Below, piece by piece: positions 27,337-32,750 of a stretch of 39,337 bases of DNA. Both the position numbers and the translations under genes were made by a program. Origin of the DNA: an uncultured Lachnospiraceae bacterium. Its GTDB lineage: Bacteria; Bacillota; Clostridia; Lachnospirales; Lachnospiraceae. The DNA is taken from assembly GCA_944383835.1 (NCBI GenBank), contig CALWRE010000204.1:1-39337 (forward strand), read 5' to 3'. The notes under the pieces were generated by a model that had not been told where the DNA came from, made no database searches, and saw only the letters and a list, made by a program, of their open reading frames with translations. Position 1 is the first letter of the stretch; every line of letters begins with the position of its first letter.

Positions 27337-28743
27337 TTATAAAAAAATGATCTGATAGTCCCGTGTTCTGCCATGACTTTTGCTGATACGGATTTCTGAG
27401 ACAAAGGATCGCCAGAATTCTCTTTTCTCTTCATTGGTCATTTCGACATAAGCGGATTCAAAGTCGCTGTCTAAAATAGCCCGCAGATGGGAAAAGTCTT
27501 TTTCCTTTACTTCCTCTTCGGCCGGCAGGGATTCCAGTTGTGCTGTGAGCCGGGCCTTTTCAAGTTTATAGTTATCCAAGGAAATTCCTTCAGCTAAATA
27601 TAAATCCAAAAGCCTGCGGATTCTTTTCTCTATCGCAGCTCGTTGTTTTCCTGCTTGATTGGAGGCCTTCACAATCCGGGACTGGTAATCGGATATATAA
27701 GCACTAATCTCGTCTCGCAAATGGGTCAAAAGATATTCTTCGATTCTGACTTCCCGGATTTCTCCGCCATTGTCACAAGCTTTCGTGGTCTTCTTTGTGC
27801 GTTTAAAATGCGAACATTCATAGGCGTAGTAACGGTATCGGTATCCACGGCTGGAAGAGACATTGATGTGTCTACCTGCCATTTTATAGTGGCAAGTGGC
27901 GCAGACCAGGAGCCCGGAAAAAATATAGGGATAACGTTGGTTGGATTTAATGTTCTTTGATAGATTGCGCTGCACGGCGTCAAAAACTTCTTGGCTGACG
28001 CAGGGCTCACAGAAAGCAGTATTGTCTCGCTTTTTTCCAATATATGTTTCATTTTTTAGCATCACTTTGAGCCCCTGGATGGACAGGACAATGCCGTGTA
28101 CATCGTATAGCCTCCGCACCGTCCTATTCAAACTCCCAGAACTGATGTAAAAAGAAAATATATCGGCAGGTATATGAGCTGTTTCCGGATTGAGTACCAA
28201 GTGCTTATCCTTAATCATGTATCCAATCGGAACTTTGCCGGAGACCACTTCGCCGTTGGCAATCTTACTGCGGAACACAGAACGGACTCGCTCCGCACCG
28301 GTTTGTGCCTCCAGCTCTGCTATCATCATGCTCTGAGCCACAAACATGCGTCCAAAGGCTGTCTTTGTTTCAAACTGCGGCTGTTCGATGGCAACCCAGC
28401 TGACTCCGTGCTTTTCCAGGATAGCCTGGGTATTCAGGTAGTGCCGCAGATTGCGAAACCAGCGGTCAAGACGCTGGAAGAGGATCAACTGTACTTTACC
28501 AGTCTTTACATCTTCGTCTAACATTCGCTGCAGTTCATCCCGATCCAGCTTCTGCCCGGACACGCCGTCATCGATGTAGACTTTGTTCAGGACTATGTCG
28601 TCGTGGCTGTCGATATATCGGCGGCCGAGTTCTTCCTGGTTACGGATGGAGTCACCGAAAGCGGCCTGCTCATCGCTGCTGACACGAATATAGATATCGG
28701 CATAGGTAATGCCGGCAGGGGAGGAGGAAGGCAAAGAGGACAT
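27337..28743 (-). CDS. Large serine recombinase (phage integrase)
   Basis: The 468-aa protein starts at ATG 28,743 after AAAGGAG; an ATG nine codons earlier lacks a ribosome site. The resolvase-type catalytic domain has the nucleophile Ser in YIRVSSDEQ and the downstream LILFQRLDRWFRNLRHYLN. A recombinase domain (GEVVSGKVPIGYMI, SIQGLKVMLKNETYIGKK), a zinc-ribbon (GLLVCATCHYKMAGR...C), and a coiled-coil-like C-terminal region follow in the standard order. Serine integrases act directionally, so the phage can leave only with an excision factor. The gene ends about 35 bp from the feoB junction, which makes it the likely enzyme for this insertion. Confidence 0.93.
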   Translation of the reverse strand: MSSLPSSSPAGITYADIYIRVSSDEQAAFGDSIRNQEELGRRYIDSHDDIVLNKVYIDDGVSGQKLDRDELQRMLDEDVKTGKVQLILFQRLDRWFRNLRHYLNTQAILEKHGVSWVAIEQPQFETKTAFGRMFVAQSMMIAELEAQTGAERVRSVFRSKIANGEVVSGKVPIGYMIKDKHLVLNPETAHIPADIFSFYISSGSLNRTVRRLYDVHGIVLSIQGLKVMLKNETYIGKKRDNTAFCEPCVSQEVFDAVQRNLSKNIKSNQRYPYIFSGLLVCATCHYKMAGRHINVSSSRGYRYRYYAYECSHFKRTKKTTKACDNGGEIREVRIEEYLLTHLRDEISAYISDYQSRIVKASNQAGKQRAAIEKRIRRLLDLYLAEGISLDNYKLEKARLTAQLESLPAEEEVKEKDFSHLRAILDSDFESAYVEMTNEEKREFWRSFVSEIRISKSHGRTRDYQIIFL

Positions 28744-28763
28744 AGAGTGTCTCCTTTCTACGT

Positions 28764-28792
28764 TTGACAAATCGTTTATTCTGGCTTATAAT
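28764..28792 (+). promoter_or_regulatory. Consensus promoter for the antisense antitoxin RNA
   Basis: TTGACA (28,764-28,769), a 17-bp spacer and TATAAT (28,787-28,792) match the sigma-A consensus perfectly. Transcription runs toward the 3' end of the small toxin gene, away from the recombinase gene, and there is no protein gene in that direction. Confidence 0.85.
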
Positions 28793-28798
28793 ATACTT

Positions 28799-28892
28799 AC
28801 CAAGAGAGCCGATGACTAGATCAAACCTAGCCGCCGGCGGGTAGTATGCTAAAAATAGCGCCCTACTTTACCAGAGCGGGGGCGCTATTTTT
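28799..28892 (+). ncRNA. Antisense RNA antitoxin (predicted)
   Basis: The RNA would begin about 7 bp after the consensus -10 and end at the T-run of the 12-bp stem terminator, giving about 90-95 nt. A GC-rich hairpin (CCGCC/GGCGG near 28,831-28,840) lies inside. Its 3' half is complementary to the end of the toxin mRNA, as in TxpA/RatA-type modules. Confidence 0.7.
28852..28892. terminator. Shared bidirectional terminator of toxin mRNA and antisense RNA
   Basis: AAAATAGCGCCC (28,852-28,863) pairs perfectly with 28,880-28,891. T-runs lie on both sides, so it can stop the two converging transcripts. The toxin stop codon lies inside the stem. Confidence 0.85.
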
Positions 28893-28974
28893 TGCGTTTT
28901 GTAACAGTTACAACAAGAGTTATAACAGCGCATAGCATAATTACAAACTGAAACAGTTCAGAATATGTAACCAT
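28885..28974 (-). CDS. Small hydrophobic type I toxin, holin-like toxin family
   Basis: This 29-aa peptide begins MVTYSELFQF, has a hydrophobic core (FVIMLCAVITLVVTV) and ends TKRKK. This is the form of the putative holin-like toxins (Hol-Tox family) in Firmicutes prophages. Such peptides insert in the membrane and are kept off by an antisense RNA. An AAGGGG ribosome site lies about nine bases before the ATG. The 3' end overlaps the antisense RNA and the shared terminator. It lies in the prophage next to the integrase, as addiction modules often do. Toxicity is inferred from family and layout. Confidence 0.8.
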   Translation of the reverse strand: MVTYSELFQFVIMLCAVITLVVTVTKRKK

Positions 28975-29040
28975 TGGCACCAGCCCCTTTCGTAAAAACG
29001 TCCGGCAGCTGGAATAATCGCCCCATCGGCTCCCCTGGTA

Positions 29041-29070
29041 AGTATATTATGGTGTCAAGGTGCTTTAAAA
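29041..29070 (-). promoter_or_regulatory. Candidate toxin promoter
   Basis: On the minus strand TATACT (29,041-29,046) has TTTAAA (4 of 6) 17 bp upstream. CATAAT, two bases earlier, aligns with the antitoxin -10 and is an alternative. The promoter is weaker than that of the antisense RNA, which suits an antitoxin made in excess. Confidence 0.5.
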
Positions 29071-29550
29071 ATCATCTCTCATGCTCAGCAGTCCCACCGT
29101 CGGCTCCAGCAGTAAGATATCATCGCCTACACGGACATACTGACCGTACTTCTGGCGATAGCCTTCAATAGCCATGCATAAAAATTCTTCTGTCACGCCC
29201 AGATAGTCCGCGATCTCTTCCTGTGATCGGAGACCTCGGCGCAGAGCTGCGGCGATCATGTGCAGATCGGCGCGGCGATGTGCGGCCAACATGCGGGCTT
29301 TGCGCTCCTGGCGGCGGTTCTGTGCGGATTCCATGTAAATGATGTTGCCGGCAGTCAAATCGTGGTGAGCTATTTCCTCCTCCAGAACGCATGCAGCAGC
29401 AGTGCTATTCGGTAGCTTTTTGCTCAAGGCGATTATTCCATCGCAATACAGCCCCTGTATCCGGTCGCTCTCAAAATCCCAATCGATCACATCAATTCCC
29501 TTGTCAGCGGCGGTCTGCCGCAACTGTTCAAAATCCTTCAATAATATCAT
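29065..29550 (-). CDS. ImmA/IrrE-like metallopeptidase family protein
   Basis: The 161-aa protein is encoded just after the cI-like repressor, the usual place for ImmA, which cleaves the phage repressor on induction. The signature helix is LEEEIAHHDLTAGNI, a phage variant of HExxH in which the first His is replaced by Glu (E-E-I-A-H-H). An N-terminal DGIIALSKKLPNSTAAACVL stretch and a C-terminal helix-turn-helix-like LRSQEEIADYLGVTEEFLCMA follow. The ATG at 29,550 is only two bases from AGGAGG, so the TTG at 29,541 may be the true start. Loss of the first His may mean reduced or altered catalysis. Confidence 0.8.
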   Translation of the reverse strand: MILLKDFEQLRQTAADKGIDVIDWDFESDRIQGLYCDGIIALSKKLPNSTAAACVLEEEIAHHDLTAGNIIYMESAQNRRQERKARMLAAHRRADLHMIAAALRRGLRSQEEIADYLGVTEEFLCMAIEGYRQKYGQYVRVGDDILLLEPTVGLLSMRDDF

Positions 29551-29588
29551 CTCCTCCTGATTATCATAGCAGTAAAGCTGTCCGAAAA

Positions 29589-29903
29589 TCAGGACTTTCT
29601 TTTGCCGCGGACAAATTCAGCAAAATTGTAGATTTCTTTAAGTTCGTCCTCGGTATAGTCGTCGCCGTCGAAGTGGGCGGCAAGGGTGCTGGGGGTTTTT
29701 GGAGGATTTTGTTTATCGTCAAAATCATTTAAAGATAAGCCTAGAACCTTTGCTATTGCTTTTAATGTTTCCAGCTTAGGATCCTTAGTTGCCCCACTTA
29801 AAATCTTGTTCAGAGTACCGACGGGAACACCGGATTTTTCGGAGAGCTCTTCAGTTGTTAAGTTCATTTTCTTTTTGTATTCAGCAATTATTTCTAATCC
29901 CAT
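29589..29903 (-). CDS. cI-like XRE-family phage repressor
   Basis: The 104-aa protein (ATG 29,903 after AGAGGAG) has an N-terminal XRE helix-turn-helix (MNLTTEELSEKSGVPVGTLN, then ILSGATKDPKLETLKAIAKVL). A short acidic C-terminal part (about 70-104) ends KRKS. It is small for a lambda-type repressor and has no peptidase domain; ImmA-dependent repressors of Firmicutes phages are often this size. It faces three CCGTTAACGG-type operators and should keep the rightward early promoter off while sustaining or limiting its own. Confidence 0.88.
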   Translation of the reverse strand: MGLEIIAEYKKKMNLTTEELSEKSGVPVGTLNKILSGATKDPKLETLKAIAKVLGLSLNDFDDKQNPPKTPSTLAAHFDGDDYTEDELKEIYNFAEFVRGKRKS

Positions 29904-29932
29904 CGTTTGTCTCCTCTTCTTATTATAGAAAA

Positions 29933-29961
29933 ATTTTACCACCATTTATAAATGAGGTCAA
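29933..29961 (-). promoter_or_regulatory. Leftward promoter of the repressor operon
   Basis: On the minus strand TTGACC (29,956-29,961), a 17-bp spacer and TAAAAT (29,933-29,938) lie just upstream of the repressor gene; operator O1 is about 10 bp behind the -35. Confidence 0.75.
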
Positions 29962-29971
29962 GAATATTTTT

Positions 29972-29981
29972 CCGTTAACGG
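29972..29981. promoter_or_regulatory. Phage operator O1
   Basis: The perfect palindrome CCGTTAACGG lies between the divergent promoters. It is one of three related sites spaced 30 and 32 bp apart, about three helical turns. Confidence 0.8.
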
Positions 29982-29991
29982 TAAAAAACTA

Positions 29992-30020
29992 TTGACATTA
30001 ACCGTTAAAGGGTGTATCAT
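29992..30020 (+). promoter_or_regulatory. Rightward early (lytic) phage promoter
   Basis: TTGACA (29,992-29,997), a 17-bp spacer and TATCAT (30,015-30,020) form a strong promoter. Operator O2 fills the spacer and O3 follows the start point, so the repressor would shut it off. Confidence 0.85.
30002..30011. promoter_or_regulatory. Phage operator O2
   Basis: CCGTTAAAGG, one base off the perfect palindrome, lies inside the spacer of the rightward promoter. Confidence 0.75.
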
Positions 30021-30033
30021 AAATAAAAATTAA

Positions 30034-30043
30034 CCGTTAACGG
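30034..30043. promoter_or_regulatory. Phage operator O3
   Basis: The perfect palindrome CCGTTAACGG lies about 8-17 bp after the rightward start point, before an AAAGGAG ribosome site and ATG at 30,060. Confidence 0.8.
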
Positions 30044-30059
30044 TAGAAAGGAGAGGCTC

Positions 30060-30164
30060 ATGTATAGTTTTTTGGGTTCTTCCAAGTTTATGGTGGATAG
30101 CCCTAAATCAGCCCCCTTTTTACTGCTCCCAAAATGTCCTCAAATGCCGCCCCATAATCCTTAA
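30060..30164 (+). CDS. Hybrid 34-codon frame at the former first lytic gene position
   Basis: The ATG at 30,060 has a good AAAGGAG site from the phage early transcript. After about four codons the sequence becomes IS-derived and the frame ends at 30,164. The native first gene (a Cro-like protein is usual here) seems to have been displaced. I would not expect a functional product. Confidence 0.4.
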   Translation: MYSFLGSSKFMVDSPKSAPFLLLPKCPQMPPHNP

Positions 30165-30608
30165 TAACGCTCTGATTCCAGTGCGTCATGTGGTCAAAAT
30201 CTGTTTTGGGTGTTTCAGCCTTTCTCCCTGCTGACAAGAGTACCTTGCCACGGAGAATATCAAAATCGTAGCCCCGTCCATTATCAGATATGGAGCGTAT
30301 GACGCTGTTAAGCCCCTCGACAAAGGCATTGGTATATGGAGCGTCAAAGTAGTTGAAAATAGGTTTCCGGTGTCTCCTTACGGTAGATGCCAGCATCCAC
30401 CAACCATTAAAGTCTGAGTCGTTTGCTGGAATACTGCGTTGCCATTCCCGAAACGCTTTTTCGGCTTCACGGCGAGTAGAACAGTCATATATCCGGTAGA
30501 ATGATTCTTTGTCTGAACGTAGAAGCCCATATCATTATCATTCTGTTTGAAGTCGGTAACTTCAAACTCCGGGAGGTCGAGCATTTTTTCCATGAGAGGA
30601 TTGCTCAT
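30073..30608 (-). mobile_element. Remnant of an ISL3-family insertion sequence
   Basis: Two pieces of one transposase lie on the minus strand in different frames. The N-terminal ~37 residues (MEKMLDLPEFEVTDF, start 30,608) join, through an internal deletion and frame change near 30,495, to a C-terminal part with EAEKAFREWQRS, FNYFDAPYTNAFVEGLNS and GRGYDFDILRGKVLL, ending at 30,103. The TNAFVEGLN stretch is typical of ISL3 DDE transposases. About 250 of the usual ~400 residues are missing. The bases from about 30,073 (GGGTTCTTCCAAG) look like an IS end; no matching inverted repeat is visible at the other side. It cannot transpose on its own. Confidence 0.75.
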
Positions 30609-30629
30609 TCAGTCTCCTCACTGGAGGGC

Positions 30630-30812
30630 TTATTTTTTTTGCGCCTTTTTTTGCTCCTCCTGCTCTTTTTTTAGCTGTTCAATACCAAGGCGGATTAACT
30701 CTAATGTTGCAGCGGAACGGCTAGGATAGCGATTTTCAAAACGAAAATCATCAATCTCTTTAAGCAATTCCTCATCAACTATGACTGTATAGCGTGGCTT
30801 TTCTGTTGGCAT
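30630..30812 (-). CDS. Small ribbon-helix-helix-like DNA-binding protein
   Basis: The 60-aa protein starts at ATG 30,812 after AAGGAGG. It has a short beta-strand (RYTVIVDEELLKEIDDF), then helices (RYPSRSAATLELIRLGIEQL) and a lysine/glutamine-rich tail, the MetJ/Arc form. Such proteins bind DNA as dimers and often control their own promoter. It is divergent from another small regulator-like gene across a region full of GTTCA repeats. Confidence 0.8.
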   Translation of the reverse strand: MPTEKPRYTVIVDEELLKEIDDFRFENRYPSRSAATLELIRLGIEQLKKEQEEQKKAQKK

Positions 30813-30836
30813 CAATACCACCTCCTTACAGTTCAT

Positions 30837-30865
30837 ATTATGCACAGGTTCATACGTTCTGTCAA
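30837..30865 (-). promoter_or_regulatory. Leftward promoter of the RHH gene
   Basis: On the minus strand TTGACA (30,860-30,865), a 17-bp spacer and CATAAT (30,837-30,842). A GTTCAT-type repeat lies in the spacer. Confidence 0.75.
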
Positions 30866-30888
30866 GCAGAACTTTTTGCAAAAACCAC

Positions 30889-30918
30889 TTGACAGGTTCA
30901 GAACCTATGAACTATAAT
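30889..30918 (+). promoter_or_regulatory. Rightward promoter of the small regulator gene
   Basis: TTGACA (30,889-30,894), an 18-bp spacer and TATAAT (30,913-30,918). The palindrome AGGTTCAGAACCT (30,894-30,906) lies in the spacer. Confidence 0.8.
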
Positions 30919-30945
30919 ACGGTTAGGTTCAGAAGTTCAGACCCA
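30894..30945. promoter_or_regulatory. Candidate RHH operator cluster (GTTCA repeats)
   Basis: AGGTTCAGAACCT is a palindrome and is followed by ATGAACT and then GGTTCAGAAGTTCAGACC, giving several GTTCA/TGAAC half-sites. Another is in the leftward promoter. Short repeated half-sites are what ribbon-helix-helix regulators bind. Confidence 0.6.
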
Positions 30946-30965
30946 AAGAAAGGAGGTGTCTCTGC

Positions 30966-31157
30966 ATGGCTACTGAATTGAAAAGAATGACGTTTGTTGT
31001 TACCCCAGAAATGGAAGAACCGCTTAATTCAATTAAAAGGGAGATGTTTTATAACCGTACACAATCTGACATGATACGTGAACTTGTGTCAGCTGGAGTA
31101 CGAGCAATCAAGGCTGAAAAAGCGGCAAAAGAAAACAGGTGCGAGAGGGCGTCCTGA
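30966..31157 (+). CDS. Small RHH-like regulator
   Basis: The 63-aa protein starts at ATG 30,966 after AAAGGAGG. A strand-like RMTFVVTPEMEEPLNSIKR is followed by TQSDMIRELVSAGVRA and a basic tail. It resembles CopG/Arc-type proteins, though less clearly than its divergent neighbour. The stop codon TGA is inside the loop of a GC-rich hairpin (31,147-31,164). Confidence 0.75.
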   Translation: MATELKRMTFVVTPEMEEPLNSIKREMFYNRTQSDMIRELVSAGVRAIKAEKAAKENRCERAS

Positions 31158-31164
31158 GACGCCC
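31147..31164 (+). other. Hairpin with the stop codon in its loop
   Basis: GGGCGTC (31,147-31,153) and GACGCCC (31,158-31,164) flank CTGA, which holds the stop of the preceding gene. No T-run follows. It may protect or attenuate the transcript. Confidence 0.5.
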
Positions 31165-31205
31165 ATCCACCACGAAGTTGGAATACCCGTTTTTTGCGAG
31201 GAGAG

Positions 31206-31406
31206 ATGGTAAGAGCCGGAATATCTATCTCGTCTTTATCTAAAGATATTGGAGTGTCTGAAAAAACATTGCGAAACAAATTGAAAGGCGAAACAGATTT
31301 CACTTGGCCAGAAGCCACTGCAATAAGAAAAATCGTAAATCCAAATATGAGCATGGAGGAGCTATTTGTAACTGACGAACAAAGGAATAAGAAGGAGGTG
31401 GGGTGA
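31206..31406 (+). CDS. Small phage XRE-like DNA-binding protein
   Basis: The 66-aa protein has a helix-turn-helix-like stretch SISSLSKDIGVSEKTLRNKL followed by TDFTWPEATAIRKIVNPNMSMEELF. This form is common in small phage regulators that resemble Cro or excisionase-like factors. The ATG at 31,206 is only two bases from GAGGAG; TTG 31,194 is an alternative. It is the second gene after the rightward promoter at 30,889. Confidence 0.75.
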   Translation: MVRAGISISSLSKDIGVSEKTLRNKLKGETDFTWPEATAIRKIVNPNMSMEELFVTDEQRNKKEVG

Positions 31407-31451
31407 ATCACATATATTTCTAAGCATAAATTTTAGAAGGAGGTGATGAGT

Positions 31452-31628
31452 ATGTGGATAAGTAAAAAGAAAATGAAACGAATCTTTGATGAGGCAGAAA
31501 AAAACAATTTTAGAATCTTCCTTTTAGAGCAAAAAGTTGCTCGTCTGGAGAGCCTTTTAGAAAAAGAGATAAAAGACTCAGAAGACGAGCTTGCAAATTT
31601 CATCAATGATTATCTTTCAGATAGTTAG
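31452..31628 (+). CDS. Small coiled-coil phage protein, unknown
   Basis: The 58-aa protein (ATG 31,452, AAGGAGG eight bases upstream) is highly charged, with a heptad-like FLLEQKVARLESLLEKEI that suggests a coiled coil. GTG 31,443 and ATG 31,446 overlap the ribosome site and are less likely. Its last 26 bases overlap the end of the convergent minus-strand gene. No family recognised. Confidence 0.7.
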   Translation: MWISKKKMKRIFDEAEKNNFRIFLLEQKVARLESLLEKEIKDSEDELANFINDYLSDS

Positions 31629-31989
31629 AAACAAATTCATCAAGAGAATAGTCAGAATCGTTAAGCAAATTGTGAAGACGGAAAATTTTGCTACAAAGGA
31701 GATCAAAATCCTGGCCATCGCTGAGGGCAGTATATTCATGGATAGAATAAGTTTTGGAATCCTTTATATGGATAAAAATATCAACATCTGTGAACCGAAC
31801 AAACTCTTTAGCAAGAATGCCGACAGCCAAAACAGCATTTTTGATTTCACAGTAATAGGATTCTTTTAAGGACAGTCTAGGAAACCAGGATTCGATAAGC
31901 TCATTTTTTACCGGTGACCAGGTTATGAGTCCTTGTTTGGTTTGGTCTATCAAACGGTCAATAAATGCTACAGATTGCGAGATTGTCAT
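31603..31989 (-). CDS. Uncharacterised protein, second gene of a counter-oriented phage pair
   Basis: This 128-aa soluble protein starts at an ATG that overlaps the stop of the upstream gene (TAATG) and has AAAGGAGG upstream, so the two are coupled. It is predicted alpha/beta: N-terminal helix (SQSVAFIDRLIDQTKQG), strands (TDVDIFIHIKD), then C-terminal helices (LCSKIFRLHNLL). It is AT-rich and runs against the phage early operon. I recognise no domain or catalytic motif. Confidence 0.75.
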   Translation of the reverse strand: MTISQSVAFIDRLIDQTKQGLITWSPVKNELIESWFPRLSLKESYYCEIKNAVLAVGILAKEFVRFTDVDIFIHIKDSKTYSIHEYTALSDGQDFDLLCSKIFRLHNLLNDSDYSLDEFVSNYLKDNH

Positions 31990-32396
31990 TATGAGTCCTC
32001 CTTTTTGCCAAAACGCGAAATTAAATAATCTAAATCCCGAATAACCTCAGCAACATCAATTGCGTTGGGAGCTTTGTTTATTTTTTTTAATAGACGCTTG
32101 ATTAAGCGATGGTCTTTAAAGTAAAGAATGTGGCGAAACGAAAATTCGCAATCATAGAGCAATCGACGCAGCTTACTAATTGTTTTTTGGGAGAGAGGAT
32201 CGCCTTCTTGGAGAGCTTCGCATAGAGCCATTAGATTGGCTTTAGTTGCGACATGGGTGCGATTGTATTCCAATCTTTGATAAATAATGGTTTGACGAAG
32301 CGTCTCTGATCGCCAAAGCAAAACTATGGACAAAACAAAACTAAATATTCCAGTTATGTCAGCAACAGTGGATATCCAACTAGGTATAAGTATCAC
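31989..32396 (-). CDS. Uncharacterised membrane-anchored protein, first gene of a counter-oriented phage pair
   Basis: The 135-aa protein begins at GTG 32,396. One hydrophobic segment near the N-terminus (about residues 6-28, ISTVADITGIFSFVLSIVLL) is followed by a long, helical, basic cytoplasmic part with LEYNRTHVATKANLMALCEAL and ISKLRRLLYDCEFSFRHIL. A single-pass membrane protein with a soluble sensor or effector region is likely. The layout (membrane anchor plus soluble partner, own promoter, opposite strand) is that of an accessory 'moron' unit such as superinfection exclusion or defence, but this is inference. Confidence 0.75.
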   Translation of the reverse strand: MILIPSWISTVADITGIFSFVLSIVLLWRSETLRQTIIYQRLEYNRTHVATKANLMALCEALQEGDPLSQKTISKLRRLLYDCEFSFRHILYFKDHRLIKRLLKKINKAPNAIDVAEVIRDLDYLISRFGKKEDS

Positions 32397-32411
32397 CGCC
32401 TTTTCGCCTAA

Positions 32412-32440
32412 ATATTACCATAAATGATAAAAAAATACAA
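32412..32440 (-). promoter_or_regulatory. Candidate promoter of the counter-oriented pair
   Basis: On the minus strand an extended -10 TGGTAATAT (TAATAT at 32,412-32,417) has TTGTAT (32,435-32,440) 17 bp upstream. The leader would be only about 10 nt before GTG 32,396. Confidence 0.5.
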
Positions 32441-32528
32441 GATGGAATGGAAGCGGGAAGCAAGAATCAAAGCAAGTCGGACAATCCATAAGGAATAAAC
32501 TGAATTATCAAAGTAAAGGAGGATACAT

Positions 32529-32705
32529 ATGGGAAGAATTACAGCGATTGTGGAAAGCGTCAACGAACCTGACATGAACAAAGTATTTGAGGCGCTTGCC
32601 CGGATCATTGGCCGACGCGAAGGCGTCGAAATCAAGGTACTCGATGTGCGCAAAAGGAAACCTGGTGATCCGCCGGGGATGTTTGTGGAAAAGAAGGGCG
32701 GTTGA
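32529..32705 (+). CDS. Small phage protein, unknown
   Basis: The 58-aa protein begins MGRITAIVESVNEPDMNKVF after AAAGGAGG, and ends in KKGG. A helix with LARIIGRREGVEIKVLDV follows the start. It opens the rightward early operon. The stop TGA sits in the loop of a hairpin (GGGCGG/CCGCCC, 32,696-32,712), as in the gene at 30,966. The 120 bases before it hold the leftward promoter of the previous pair and no clear rightward promoter. Confidence 0.7.
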   Translation: MGRITAIVESVNEPDMNKVFEALARIIGRREGVEIKVLDVRKRKPGDPPGMFVEKKGG

Positions 32706-32750
32706 ACCGCCCATGATGGACAAGCAGGTATTGAAGGGAGGAAAAAGACA

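Larger units (their letters stand above)
28788..29050. repeat. 27-bp inverted repeat flanking the toxin module
   Basis: The left copy (28,788-28,814) and the complement of the right copy (29,024-29,050) match at 25 of 27 positions (ATAATATACTTACCA...GAGCCGATG). Each copy covers a -10 region and the probable first bases of a transcript, so the two convergent RNAs would share nearly the same 5' end. Confidence 0.85.

Noticed and set aside
28744-29064. CRISPR-like or transposon interpretation of the 27-bp inverted repeats
   Set aside because: There are only two inverted copies, no regular spacers and no transposase between them; the repeats coincide with promoters of the toxin module.
32441-32528. 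Rightward promoter for the early replication operon
   Set aside because: I searched the stretch before the gene at 32,529 and found no pair of boxes with acceptable spacing.
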